From Deuterostichococcus epilithicus (lineage: Eukaryota > Chlorophyta > Trebouxiophyceae > Prasiolales > Stichococcaceae): 64,000 nt of DNA. Shown in pieces: positions 46,071-58,206 of the stretch. The notes under the pieces are model-generated. The model was not told the DNA's origin and searched no databases. It saw only the letters and a program-made list of their open reading frames with translations. The first letter of the stretch is position 1. Each line of letters begins with the position of its first letter. The position numbers and the translations under genes are program-made. Where the stretch lies: NCBI GenBank assembly GCA_033439295.1, contig JAVTLE010000017.1, positions 1,116,001 through 1,180,000 of the forward strand, given 5' to 3'.

Positions 46071-48797
46071 CTGCGGCAGGACCAGCGACCGGTCACCGCC
46101 GCCGGCGTGCACGGCCACCATGCGGATGACGCCGCCGCTCGAGCCGTCCCGCGCCATCGCCAGCGCGACCGCCTCCTTCACGAGCTGCTCCGCCTCATCA
46201 CGGCTCATGCCCTCCCTGCAGCACAGGGGCTCTGCAGTGTGAGCTGTGACGTAAGGTGAAACTGCTGCGGCACCGACTTGAGTTGGTGAATATGGTGCCA
46301 ACGGAGGAGGCGTCCTGCGGCCATCACCAGTGTGACCGGCTCATCACCGGCTGTTCCGCCTCGTCGCTGCTCATGCCCTCCCTGCAGCAAGGGTCACAGC
46401 GAGTGTTGCAGTGTTAGCTCTGACGCCAACCTTTCATCGGGGCTGAAGACGTGATTGGCAGCGCTCTTGCGCCATTGTGCGCTGTTGCTTCTTGCTTCCC
46501 TCACTAGCTGCCCCGCTGCGGCCTGCTCATGCCCTTGCTGTGCAGTTGGGGAATGAGTTGCCCTGGAGGCACAAGCCCAGGGGTTTGTTGTGGAAATCCA
46601 AACACACACTGAATGCATTATCCTTACCGGTAGGCGGAGTCGATGAAACCCCAGATGTAGGTGGACCCCGAGCCGTCGGTCGTCCACGCCTCGCGCACGA
46701 GCGTGCCGCCGATGGGGCAGCCCCACACCTGCGCAGCTGCAACCATCATGTGCGACGAGAGAGCCGATGCTGGGAAGTGCTTGCCGGAAAAGCCAGCACG
46801 TGGAAATGGAGAAGGCCGGCCGCCCTCGACCCTGCTCATTGCATCAGCGTGCGGCCGGCGGGGCAGGGCCCTGCCTGCGCAGCAGCGTCGTCAAGAGACT
46901 AGCTTTGTCTGCAGCCCCACATCTGCGGGCAGCCGCACTGACGGGGCACTCAAAAAGATGTTGCTGGGCCCGCACGGTGCAGTCGCCGGTCACAAACCCG
47001 ATCAATGGATGTTGAAGGAAGTGTTTTCAAGCCTAGTTGACGCATGTGCCAGCACAAGTCCTTGAGCAACCCTGCAATAGGTGTGAGCGTGCGGCGGCAG
47101 GGCCTGCCGGAGCACCCAGCTGCGCAGCTTTTGAGAATGGCCGCAGCCGCAGCCTGACGGCCTGTAACAGCTCATGCCGTCCGTTCAACCTGGGTGCTCG
47201 CGTCGCCCTCAAAAGCAGGGCATGCGTCCTATGCTTTGAGGGCGACGCTGGACCGCTGAATCGAGAGCACAGTGCATCAGGCATGCCTGGACCAGGACTG
47301 CGCCCCTGAACCCACCCCTGAACCCACCCACCAAAAATGATGGTGGATCGCCACGACCCTTCCCGGCATCTCCCCCTGGAGAACGGAAGAGAACGGAAGA
47401 TCGGAGGACCCCGGAGGAACAGAGCCAAGACAGAGGTCGTAATTTTCGAGGCGCGCCTGGCCGCCGTCCTGTTCGTCCCAGCCCGCCACGATCATGGCTC
47501 CGATAAGCTGCTTGTTGTTGTAGTTCATCTGCGCGCCACAGGGCATCAGTTCAGATTCACATGTCGCGTGCATGAATACGAATCTGTGTTGTAGACACAA
47601 GCTGCTGGTGGCCGCCGTTGAAACAGGAGTCGGAGGCCAGGACAAATGCCGCAATATGTCCGAGTGCACTGTGCCACACTGGCATGCGTGCTGTGATCCG
47701 CAGCCTGCCCGCAGGCGGCGGCGGGTTGCGAACGTGCCAATAGATTGCGCCTGCCATGGCAGCCACTGCGAGCGCTCAACAGCGATGGGCATGTTTGGCT
47801 TTGCGGTTGTGCATTGGCTGGGGCCGAGAAAAGACACCGACGCTTGCATGCACAGGTGTCGTTGTGTCCAGGGTCTCAAAATCCAGAATCTCCAAAACCT
47901 ACCTGCATGACCAGGTTGGCGATGGACGGCACGCTTGGGGGGCCGTCCAGCTCCAGTGCGTGCTGCTCCGTGAACCAGCGCACTGCGGGACACAAACACC
48001 ACCCGGCTACAGCCGCAGCGCCTGGTTGGTTCAGCCCCTTGTTGGATGCCAAAGAGGCAACGCAGCTGCGCGCGCATGGCCTGGGGTGCTGCTTCGCAAT
48101 GTCGTGCAGGTAAAACCCCGGAAGAAACCTGCACCAGGGTTGCAGCGCGGCAGCAGCATCGAGCACTGCCGAGGGGCATCCCAACATCAGCCTGCCGCAG
48201 CCGGCCTGGCGGCACATCGCAACGTGACGGATGGCCTGCCCGCGACGGCTCTGGAGGGCCAGATGCACCAGGCCGAAACCGAAAGGTTGCCACATGTATT
48301 CAAAGGCTTCAGAGGGGCAGATATTGCACCATAATCGGCGACCAGCTGTGTGTCGGCGGCAGAGCCGGAACGCAGCAGCCACACCGCATCCGTCAGGGGC
48401 GTCAGCTTGTCGGACGCCCTGTTGCTGATGTACGTGCCTGCGCAATTGCAGCAGACAGCATGTCGTTGCCGTACAGAGGATGCAGGTGTGGGCGAGCGGA
48501 AGTGCGGGACTGTGTGCGCATGGCTGTCAGCTGGCTGGGCAGCACAGACTCAAAGCACCGCCTGATTGACACCGCCCAAGCTGCATCGCAGTTCTGTGGG
48601 GACGCTGAAAGACAAATCCATACCCACGCCGCGGAGCCAAGCGCAGCCTACTGCACATGCTCGCAGGGCCAGCGGAGGGTCATCTCACCTGTGCTGACTC
48701 GGCTGTCTGCGCCAAGAACCACTCCGCCGTCATACTGCACCGCAACGATGGTTGTCCCTGTGTGCGGAGCCTCGCCTGCAGCGGGCCCTTTGGCCAT
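46071..48797 (-). CDS. PSMB6: 20S proteasome subunit beta1 (caspase-like)
   Basis: Minus-strand exons: 48689-48797, 48330-48437, 47903-47982, 47457-47528, 46628-46728, 46071-46215 (205 codons), phases all compatible. A 14-residue propeptide ends in Gly, followed by the catalytic Thr ([19 protein letters not shown]). Other motifs: Asp of GADSR, active-site Lys in [78 protein letters not shown]. This is the caspase-like active beta subunit (PBA1 in plants). The intron after GWDEQDGGQ starts GCGCGC, a GC donor fixed by the conserved flanks. The last exon could continue or be followed by a very short terminal exon; the stop is not resolved. Two decayed copies of the last exon lie upstream of it. 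Confidence 0.92.
46320..46548 (-). repeat. Two decayed copies of the last PSMB6 exon start
   Basis: The exon start coding [19 protein letters not shown] (about 46155-46215, with its acceptor to about 46225) recurs at about 46320-46390 and, weaker, 46470-46548, each still ending in a CTGCAG-like acceptor on the minus strand. Confidence 0.82.
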
Positions 48798-49156
48798 CGT
48801 GTTGTCGGACCTGCCTCAGCTGCTGCGATGCGATGCGTGAACTACACGAACGGCTCAGTCAAGATTTTCCACCCAGATAAAACGCTCAACAGCTGTAGGT
48901 TTGTGTGATCGACACAGCAAACTTCTCGAAGCCAATCCGAAAGTGCAGTCAGCTACCTCGAGGTCGCAACAGCTCAACGACGGCACTGGTGTGTCTTGCT
49001 GATGTCTCAAAGGAATGAGCGGTGCCTTTGGTTCATCTGCGGGTGTGCCCGTTGCCTCGCCTAGCCATCTCGGCACTCCGCTGGTGGCCCTGTAGTAAGA
49101 CTGAGCGCCCGCTGCTCGTTGCGTTTCTGTTTCTCTTAGAATAATCGACATTCAGC
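48798..49156. promoter_or_regulatory. Divergent promoter region of PSMB6 and the Tim17/22-family gene
   Basis: Only 359 bases separate the two opposed start codons, so regulatory sequence is probably shared. Confidence 0.65.
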
Positions 49157-51013
49157 ATGAACAGGCTCAAGGTCGGTGCAATGTTTCGCAAGATGGGCCG
49201 CCGCAACAAGTCGGCTGCCGATGCGGTCAGCGACGCGGCGTCCGCTGCAGCAAATGCCGAGGGACAGCGCTCGGATGAGACCAGTTTCACGGAGAGCTAT
49301 ACGGCTGCAGACTTCGCGCGGGATCAGGCGGAGCTGGCGCAGCGAGACGCCCTGGCAGCCGCGCAAGCCGGCATGGCGGTGGCTTCGCCGATGCCGCCGG
49401 GTGCTGCTGGCGAGGATGAGCAGCTCGGATGGTGCAGCGTGCAGGGGGCATTTGCAGGCCTCAGCGGCGGTGCGCTGGGCTACGCCTTCGGCTTCGGTGG
49501 GTCATTGCTCACGATGTACAGCCCGGTGAATGCAGCGTCCGTCAACTCGCGTCATAGGGCAGCATATTTTGCAGCGCTGTTCAAACTGGCGCTGCTGGAG
49601 ACAGCCACTTAGCATGTTTTGTTGCTTGCCCTGCGCAGCCGGATGACCCTGTTGTACCTGTTTGCAGTGCCGAAATTGGTGACGCATAAGGGTCCCGGGC
49701 GGTTCAAAGCTGCCGGCGCCGGTGGCATGTCGGCAGCCAAGGTGAGTGAGCCGCCGCCTTGGATTCCTGCTGTACTGCGTGCCCCACATCATGACGCAGC
49801 TGCATACATCCACGGGGTTCTCGATGGAAATCGGCATCCATTCGATGTCTCTGGTCCCTTGGCATGCAGTCGTTTGCAATCATGGGCGGCATCTATGCTG
49901 CGGTCAACTGCTGGTCCGTGCGGATACGTCAACGACATGATGGTGAATCGCAGTGGCGCAGCGCTGTCTGAGGTGGAGGCAGTGCTAAGTGCTGCCTGAA
50001 TTATGCAACCCGAGTCTTTTCGCACTTGCACCAACAGCAGTGCGCTGCCCGCCTGTGCGTGCCGCTGTCATACTCCTAGCATCTGGCCTCCGACTGAATG
50101 ACAATGGCTGCTGTGCCGTGCAGCGTACAACGCCGCAGTAGCTGGCGGCGTCACCGGCCTTGCCATCGCCTGGGGGGGTGAGACAGTCTGCACCACGCTG
50201 CACCATGCAAGCAACAAACCTTGCGAGGATCGAACTTGATCAGGGCGCAAACAGCATACTGTAGCAAATGCTTCTAGCCGATGTCTGCAGGACTTTTTGC
50301 ATGAATACCTTCAACGAGCGATCACATCTGCCGCATGAACTGCGCAGGCAGTCCCTCAGCGATGCTGCAGAGCGCGGTCGGCTTTGCGGCATTTTCCTTC
50401 GTCATGGACAAGTTTCAGCCGGAACAGGAGGCGCAGGCCGCCTGCGGTCGCCCGGCAAAGGTGAATGCACCGCATGGAGAGAATACATGGCCGCCTGCTG
50501 CTCTGCCGCAATGATACCCACGCCGGCGTGGAGTCTTCCTGCCTGTGCGCAGCCCTGTGCATGCACTGCAACGCCATGTGTCCCCTGGGATGGCATGCAG
50601 CACTCTCGTCTGCCCTGCCTGTGGATGCTTTCCATTGGCTTTGATGCATCTCTCTCTCGTCCTGCCAAGAAGCGCTTGGCGTTTGCCTTCCCAGCTCCTG
50701 CGAGCCAATAGCGGATGGCCGGATCAGGTCTCGTATCCATGACCTCATGCAGGCGCAGCAGCGTGGCATCAGCGGCTGGCAGAGGCGCAGGGGCACCAGC
50801 AGCGCGGAGGCGTCGTTGGCGCAGCTGGAAGCGCGACGGACGCTGCTGGACGCCTGCAGCGCTGCGGACAGCTTCTTGCTTCCGCTGCAGGCTGCTATTA
50901 CGCCAGCGGCGGCGATGCTGCGGCCGCTCGCGTCAGCACTCGCCCCGTGCAGCAGCATGGCGGCACCCGGGGCCTGCGGCCGCCGGCTGCTTGCCCGTCA
51001 GAAGCGGCAGTGA
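49157..51013 (+). CDS. Tim17/Tim22/Tim23-family import translocase protein
   Basis: Exons: 49157-49496, 49668-49741, 49870-49927, 50124-50177, 50348-50460, 50753-51013; phases match and the total is 300 codons. After a charged Ala-rich N-terminus, exon 1 ends in a Gly-rich helix (AGLSGGALGYAFGFG). The core reads KSFAIMGGIYAAVNC, NAAVAGGVTGLAIAW, then MLQSAVGFAAFSFVMDKF, which parallels TIM22 (KxFAVMG...AECxxEKxR...NTAxAGxxTG...GFAxFSxxIxKF). Four membrane segments are expected in the mitochondrial inner membrane or plastid envelope. TIM22 is my best guess; a plastid HP20/HP30-type member is possible. The Ala/Leu-rich last exon (AQQRGISGWQRRRG on) is predicted only from phase. Confidence 0.75.
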
Positions 51014-51731
51014 AGCATTGCAGAGGCGGGCCGCTGGCGGCTCTGCACACGAGGCTGCGCTGCACGCGAGGCGGCGGTGCAGACCCGCGGGTTCATTGTA
51101 CAACATCTGGGGGCGTTGTGAGTGGTTTGTACGGGCACCCTCTGGCTGGTCTATGACTGAAGCCGTCAATGGATATGGACTGATCAGCATCGCAAAAATA
51201 TATCTGCGAGGGTTGGATAGGTGTTTACTTTGCCCCTGGATGAGTAATCTGGTACAATTGCTCCTCAGTGGTAGCTGCCTTTTTGGTTGGGTCAGAAAAG
51301 GCCTCGACCCTTCTGTGCAAGGTTGATCCGCTTCTCGCACCGCATTGCTACAGCGCTTGGCCTCGTCATCCAGCCGGACGCGGGGCCAAGCGGCTGCCAA
51401 ACGGCGAGCTGGGAACCCGACGCCCGAGCTTGCCATCCGCACAGACTGCGAAAGTAACCCGCGCAGGCCCGCCAGCACGCTTGTCAGAGCAGACCTAACA
51501 CGCTGGGTACGCAGTCCTCCTTGCCGTGCTGTTGCGACAAGGATGTGTCTGCCGCTGACCCCACGCGGGTTTCTGTCACGAAGTTCACTAGCTGACGTTT
51601 GTGCCCTGTACATGACGCCAGGGGAGACCAACGCAAACCCGCTGTGTGATGCAGGAGTCTAGGTGGTCTGCAGAATAGTGACAGGCCGCACAGGGTGCTT
51701 GAGCCGGTACTACTGCGGCCCACCTACAAGG
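51014..51731. other. Intergenic region
   Basis: No exon with motif support. Possible upstream exons of the GAF-like gene cannot be excluded. Confidence 0.4.
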
Positions 51732-54700
51732 ATGGCAGGAGCGGTACCGGGTGCCGCCTCTGCGCCGCTGCTGGCGCGCTGCTTCTCGGAGGGCGAGGTG
51801 GATGCGGAGGTCTCATGCGCCCTGCGGAGGCTGTGGCCCGATGTCCTGGTCGTGAGGTGAACAGCAGGTGTTCTGTGCGGTGTCACTTCAAGCTTCAAGA
51901 TTGCGTTGTACCTGGCGCCGGTTGCTGCCGCCTTTGCCTATACGAAGGCATGAGACGCCGCTTATCTGCACCCTGTTTAAATAGCATGCCTGTCGCAAGC
52001 CCGGCTGCTGGCGTCCTTGCGCTGGAAATGTGGAAACGCTTTCGGTCGCTTCCCCCGCGGCTCCGGGCACCACCATTGCTCGTCTGCTTCACCCCGCCTC
52101 GCCATTCATTTCTCGTCGTTCCTGACACCACACACCTAGCAGGCAGCTTGGCGCTCCTCCAGCGCGTTTGACCAGCCTGGCCCAAGCATGCACCCGCCTT
52201 CTAAGCCACCTGTGCATCGTGCGCAGCATTGCCGCGGCGGTGTCGCCAGACGACGTTTTGGGTACCAGCAGCGTGCTGAACGAAGGGGCGATGCGCACGG
52301 GTATCGTGCCCATGCGCAACACGGCGGCGGGCAGCACCATGCTCGCGGATGAGGCGGCTTTCTTCCACCAGACTGACAAGCAAGAGCCCTTTAAGCTTCG
52401 ACTCACAGCTCTTCAAACAGCCCCTGCTGCATTTGCATCTTCATGCCGCGTCATGCTGCTGCGCGAGCCAGCCAAAATTGTTGTCAATTCCCGATTGCGC
52501 CACTGTGCCATCCAGTGTGTCCCGAGCACTTGCAAGTCGGCCACTCCCCAATCACATAAAAGAGACCCCTTGGTTGCATGACAGCTCGCCACAAACCATT
52601 GGGGCTTTGAACTCTGGCCCTGACCCTGTGAGTAAGCTCGCATAAATACACATCCTGCATCGCAGGCCGCAACGGCTGGAGGACCTGCAGTGCCTCAACC
52701 TGCGCTACCGCGCGACGTCATTCCTGTGCGTACCCGTGCCGCGCGTTGGTTCCAACGGGCCCGCGGCGACTGCGGCGGACGGCTTTCCTGCTGCGTCGCA
52801 CTCGGCGGCTGCCCCGCCGGCGGCGGGCTGCCTCACGCTCGGCTTTGCCGACGACGTCGGCGCCTCTGTGCTGAAGTGAGGCACTGGCCTCTGAGTACGG
52901 CAGGTTCTGCGGTTCTGTAGGCCAACATTTGCAGGAATGCATCGCTACCCGTTTTCGGCAGGACGGCACCAGGAACTGGCCAGACTTCAGCATGCTATTT
53001 GCAACACGGCCCCAGTCGACTGCGTCTCGTCACAGAAGAGCCGCAATGAGCCGCTGTCGATCTCGGGCCTGCCTGCCATGCAGTCCGCTAGTGGCGACCA
53101 GTGCGCTGGCCGCTGCGCTGGTGACTCTGCTGCCGGACGCGGCGAGGGTTGCATACCGGCGACACTTGGCGGCACAGCTGGCAGAGGGCAGTGGCTGTTC
53201 ACAAAGCTGTGGCGCCGTCAGCGACTGGCGCCCCAAAAAACCCGGCCAAGGCAAGCCCTCGCATGCTCACACGGCATTCCTTCGTTCCAGAAGCATGTGG
53301 CTGGCAGTATCGTGAGGTGCCTGCTTCTTTGACGCCGCTAGTCATTCAACTCTAACTTAGCGGCTCCTGGACTGTGCACATGGAACCCAACTGGCAGGCC
53401 TGCACAGACTCGAGGTTGCGGCACTGAGTGGCCAGCTTTGGACGTGCAGCAGGCGGCATGCGGCGGGAGCCGTCGTCGGAGGCGGCCGTCTCGGACTGGG
53501 GCGGCGCCGGCGGCAGCGACAGCGACAGCGCGACAGCAGCAGAGTGCGCCGAGATGCTCGCCAGGGGCGACGCCTGGCTGTACGAGTCCTCCTGGGGCAG
53601 CTTCAGCAGCGGCCGGAGCGTGCCGCACCCGGCGTCACCGCCGGCCCCGCCAGACCCCTCGGCGGGGCATGGCGCTTCGCACGGCCGGTGTGGCGCGATG
53701 TGCAGCAGCGGCTGTCTGGGGGCCGCGGGCAGCCCGCTGCATGCGGCGGCGGAAGCGGAGCCCTCCGCTGCACGGTCGGTACCTGCTGCAGCGGCGCGCA
53801 GCAGCTGCGATAGCTCGCTGGGCATTGGCGTGAGCAGCCTGGAGCAGTACAGCAGCAGCAGCAGCGAACTGCACGCCTGCATCGCCGGCACTGATACCCT
53901 GGGCAGCGGCAGTCGCGGCGGCCATCGCCAGGACTTGCACTGCTTGGCCAACAACACTGAAAGCCTGCTGGAGGCGGAACTGGCTCGCCAGCTCGGCAGC
54001 GGCGAGTACAGGAATGCTCCTGCCAATGGTGGCGGCGGCGGGAGCCCGGCAGCAGACTCAGCGGCGGCCTTTGGTTTGGCGACGGCTGCGGACGGCGCAA
54101 GGGCGGATCGTGACTTACTGGGCGGTATCGGCTCGCCTGGCGGCACGGGGCCGGTACCGAGTCTGGTGTCAGCGGACTCTCTTCGCAGCGCTGGCAGCGG
54201 CGCATTTGCATTCGTGATCGATGCCGCTGCTGCCTGCCTCGGCGAGTGGCCGCTGGCACTCAGCCTGGCCGCCTCGCCAGCAAAGCGGGTTGCCACTGCG
54301 GGCGGCGTCAGTGCGAGACGTAATGCTGCAGCCGATGCTGGCGGCATCTCAGATCAGGAGCTGGACGTGGCAATCACAGCAGCAGCAGCGAACACAGCGT
54401 GTGCGGCGGAGGCGGAGGAGCTGGATGCAGCTGCGGCGGCGGCAGAGCCGGCAGGGAGCAGGGCCCTGGCAGGCAGCTGGCAGCAGCGCGCGGGGCTGCG
54501 ATTCGACGATCCCGGCACAGAGCAGCGCTTCACGCAGTGGCAGGGCGTTCAGTCCCACAAGGTAGGGCGATTCCATCGCTGGTCGTTGTGCATCTGGCAC
54601 TGTCAGCTGACTGGGTGTATTGGACTGCTTATTTTCCACACTGTACACTCCACACCTTGCACTCCGTCAGTAGCTTATGCTTTACAAGCTGTCAGGCTCT

Positions 54701-56849
54701 GGAATGCTCTCTTTCTCCCTCATGCGCAGACGCTGGGGCTGCTGTTTGGCGTGCAGGTCGCGTCGTTGGGCGCGCCACTGACTCGGCCGCAAAAAGCCAG
54801 TGCTCCTGACCCTGGTCCTCGTTCTCCATGCCACTCATCTTTTGAAAAATGATTTCTGTGCCGTGCAGACGGACATCATGGCGCTGGGGCTGCTGCTGGT
54901 CATGTGGGGCGCGCTGGGCGCGCCGCCGATGCGGCTGTTCTGGGTGGCGACGCCGCCCTGGTCCTTCCGCGCGCTCGGCGGCCTCTGGCTGGCCGCCTTC
55001 TGCGCCGCGCGCTTCGCCACAGGCTGGTGCGTCGCAGCAAGGATTTTGCGTCAGGCTCCGTCACTTGACTGGCAGCTGGCGTGTGTGGCGACCGACTGCC
55101 GCTGCCGTGCGTCGAGCGCTGCGCTCCTCGCCGCCTGACGCAGGAACCCGCGGCACAGGGAGGCGGTGTTGCGGACGGTGCTCCTCGGATGCCGGGCCGC
55201 TGGCGCCACACCTTTCGCGTCGTCCTGTATACTCCTGGGCCTCGCGTGTTCACTGCAGTCAGTCCGGAACCCTAGATTGATTTTTGCACTTTCCTTCGTT
55301 TGCAGGTACCTGCGGCACAGGGAGGCGGTGCTGCAGACGGTGCTGTTCGTGTCACTGGCCTTCGGTTGCTGCAACAAGCACGTCGCGGACGAGGTGCGCC
55401 CCGGCCCGCCTGCAGGGTTCGATCACCCTTCTTCTGGTGCCCGCCTCTGAAACACGCCCAGGACCGGCGGCGCCTTGCAGGGCTGCCAAGACGTCACGAA
55501 GACGAGGTGTTACATCCATGCAGATGCTGTGATGTCCCTGAACGCGAAGTGCCCCACGTAGCAAGAGGCTCTGCTGCGTACACGCTGACAAGCCGCCCCC
55601 GCCCCGGCGCCAGCAATGCGCCGCCGCCGCCGCACCTGGAGTAGCCGGAATCGAATCAAGCATCGAACCTAAACAACCAAAACCAAAAAAAGGTTTAACG
55701 GCTCTGCCGCCTGCAGGTGGCCGCCGGCAAGGTGCTCTTGGCAGCCACCCGCGCGCAGCAGCTGTCGGCGTGCATTTGGGTCACCCGCGCCTGGCTGGCG
55801 GAGGCCATGGCCGTCTTCCCCCTGCTGCTCATGGTGCGCTTTCAATCCTGAACCCTTGCGGTTGTGGAGCTGCACTCCGCACCCCGCTGCCGCTTGCAGC
55901 GTCTCAACCGGCGGCACTGGCTCGGTGCGGGTTGCAGCGCCTCAGCAGCCCCTCATTCGCCGAAGCAGCTCCCGCTTGTCGGCTTCCCGGCCCTTGCTGC
56001 AGCAAGCTGCGTCACCCCTTCCTTTTCGCACAGTGATGCGGATGTGTGCGCGCGCTGACGCCCCTTGCACTCCCCCCTGTGTCTGTGCCTAGGTGCGCGT
56101 GCGGCGGCAGGCGCCGGTGCAGGCCGCCATGTTCGCCATGGTGGCGTCGATGGTGCCCACCACCTGCGCTACCTGCTTTGGCGCTGGCACCCCCGCCTCC
56201 AAGGTCAGCGACCGCCCTTAAACCCTATCCCTCATGTGGCTCTTGAGCATTGGCGCTGGCACCCCCCGCCTCCATGGTCAAGGACCGTTCCCCCCGCCTG
56301 TGGCTCTTGAACAGCACCATGCACCGGACTCCAGCACCTCCGCCTGGTTGCACTTGCTTTCAAACGGCCTCTCGCCACAGTTGTGGGCGACTCTGCGGGC
56401 GCTGTCTGTGAATGCGGGTCAGCAATCGCATGAAGACCGTTTGACAGGCACATACATAGGCAATGGTGCTACAGCGTTCAGTGGCGCCGCTCGCCGCCCG
56501 ATGCGGCAGGAGCTTGCCGGCTTGCAGGGGTCGAGCTGCGCCGCCCTCGCTTTTTGCAAGGTCGAGCATGTGAAGGCCGGCTGCCATGCAGTAGTTGAAC
56601 TGTGTGGCACCTCCCCCTCTCGTATCGAGCCCCTCTGATGGCCTGGCAACTCTGGCGGCGCCACAGGTGTGCAGCGCCACTGGAGTCATCGTGCTGGCCG
56701 CCTTTGGCACCGCCGCGCCGCTGACGTTCATGTGGCGCACCGAGCGGCTGTCGCGCGCCACCTTCTGCGGGAGCACCCGCGGCAGGGGGAATGCAGCGGA
56801 CAGCGGTAAAGTGCCCAAAGGCGGCGCGGTGCTTGCGGCGGGCGGCTGA
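51732..56849 (+). CDS. GAF-like domain plus multi-pass membrane protein, about 787 aa
   Basis: Ten exons with consistent phase: 51732-51856, 52227-52379, 52666-52875, 53084-53190, 53450-54561, 54869-55026, 55306-55393, 55717-55833, 56093-56203, 56667-56849. The N-terminus has GAF-like pieces (YRATSFLCVPVP, then GCLTLGFADD), followed by LVTLLPDAARVAYRRHLAAQ. Exon 5 is a long Ser/Gly/Ala-rich, low-complexity linker ending F-x-DPGTEQRFTQWQ. Exons 6 to 10 each encode hydrophobic segments (GLLLVMWGALG, VLFVSLAFG, AMAVFPLLLM, AAMFAMVASMVPTT, GVIVLAAFGTAAPLTF). The intron after 52379 would use a GC donor (CAA/GCAAGA). I do not know a named family; a membrane sensor is an inference. The part before 53450 could be a separate gene, but phases join exactly. 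Confidence 0.6.
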
Positions 56850-58206
56850 TGGGCGCGGCGGCGCACCAGCAGCGGCATCAGCACCCTGCAACGGTGATTA
56901 CGGCGGCGGCGGCGGCGGCGGCAGCCTCTCGGGTGCTGACGCGCCACTTCCTGGCAGGTGTGAGGATCGTCAGTGCTGGGCGTAGCTCGGGCTTGATGGG
57001 CACCTCACCTCGGGCTGGGCAAACCTGGGCGAACAAGGGTGCTGGACCATAGGGTTGTGGAGTTCATCACTCATGCTTGGGCTGATCGTACGACTCCTGA
57101 GCTTGTGGTCCGGCTGCAGCAGACGGGTTTCTTTTGGTTTCTCTTCCAGCGCGCCCCATGGCTGTACAGTGCGCCTGTTCCAACAGATCCTTGGCTCATT
57201 CTGGCAGCGGGTTTCTTGATTTTTCCTTTGTTGCCGGCTTGCCAGCCGACAGTCGATTGAGTTATTGGCTGGAGAATGCGTGGCTCTGGCAGTGTTTGCT
57301 TCGTTTGGACAGTGGCCTGCTGGTGTTCGCCACTCGCCAGTGCCGCGTGCATGTCCTCATGCTCGGGCTGCTCGTTCCTGCCAAGGTGGTTTAGATGTAT
57401 CATGTTTCGAGTTCGTTGGCGTAGTTGGATCTTGTAATCTGAAGCCGGCCGGGCCAGCACGCACCTCCGTGTGGTGCTGACATTGTACAACAATCTTACA
57501 CACCCATGGGTCCACGCCGCCGTCCTCGGCATCACTTTCGTGCACCCCTCACCCCGACCCTGCCCTTGTGTTCAGTTTTCTTCGTTGACTGTATGTTCAT
57601 GAATTGTGGTTCATCTTCTTCTCCCCTGTTGGGGGGCCAGCGGGTGCAGACTTGCAATTTGCTTACGACGGCCAGGGATATTTCGAGAGTCCCTCCCTCC
57701 TACTCCGACACTCCGACATGATCGTCATCTTATTGTTGGCAGTTGACCCCATTCCGTCATGCACAGACACACGTCTCAGTTCTAGTGACTTTGTAACGAG
57801 ATGGATTCCCTGCAATCCACCTTGGAGTAAGTGCGTGGCGTTGCTGCAGTCGTCGTTAGAGAGGTCGTTCATCATGCATCACTGGCACTTCCGAAATATC
57901 GCCTCTATGCCTTGAACACGACCACGCGCTGCCAAGCGCCCTGTGTCGCCTTGAAAAGTTCTCTCAAGGGGTCGCACCTTGCACCTGCCACGCGGCCATG
58001 AGTTCCGCTTGTTACTCTCGGGCTGCTGCGAGCTTGTATTAGTTCAGCGCAGCAAGCGCAGCGGTTGCATTTGCGAGGCAACGTTGGGATCACCGTAGTC
58101 TCACCCTATTGATGCATTGCTATTGCTTGGACGTGATCGTTGCTGCAACAGTCTTGTGCAGCCACGGTCAGCAGCAAGTCAGCGCGGCCAGGTAGCAGCG
58201 CCGCTA
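56850..58206. other. Intergenic region
   Basis: About 1.36 kb, AT-richer than its neighbours and without supported exons. Confidence 0.5.

Noticed and set aside
50356-50958. Long minus-strand open frame opposite the Tim17/22-family gene
   Set aside because: The plus strand carries the conserved family motifs with matching intron phases; the minus frame has none.
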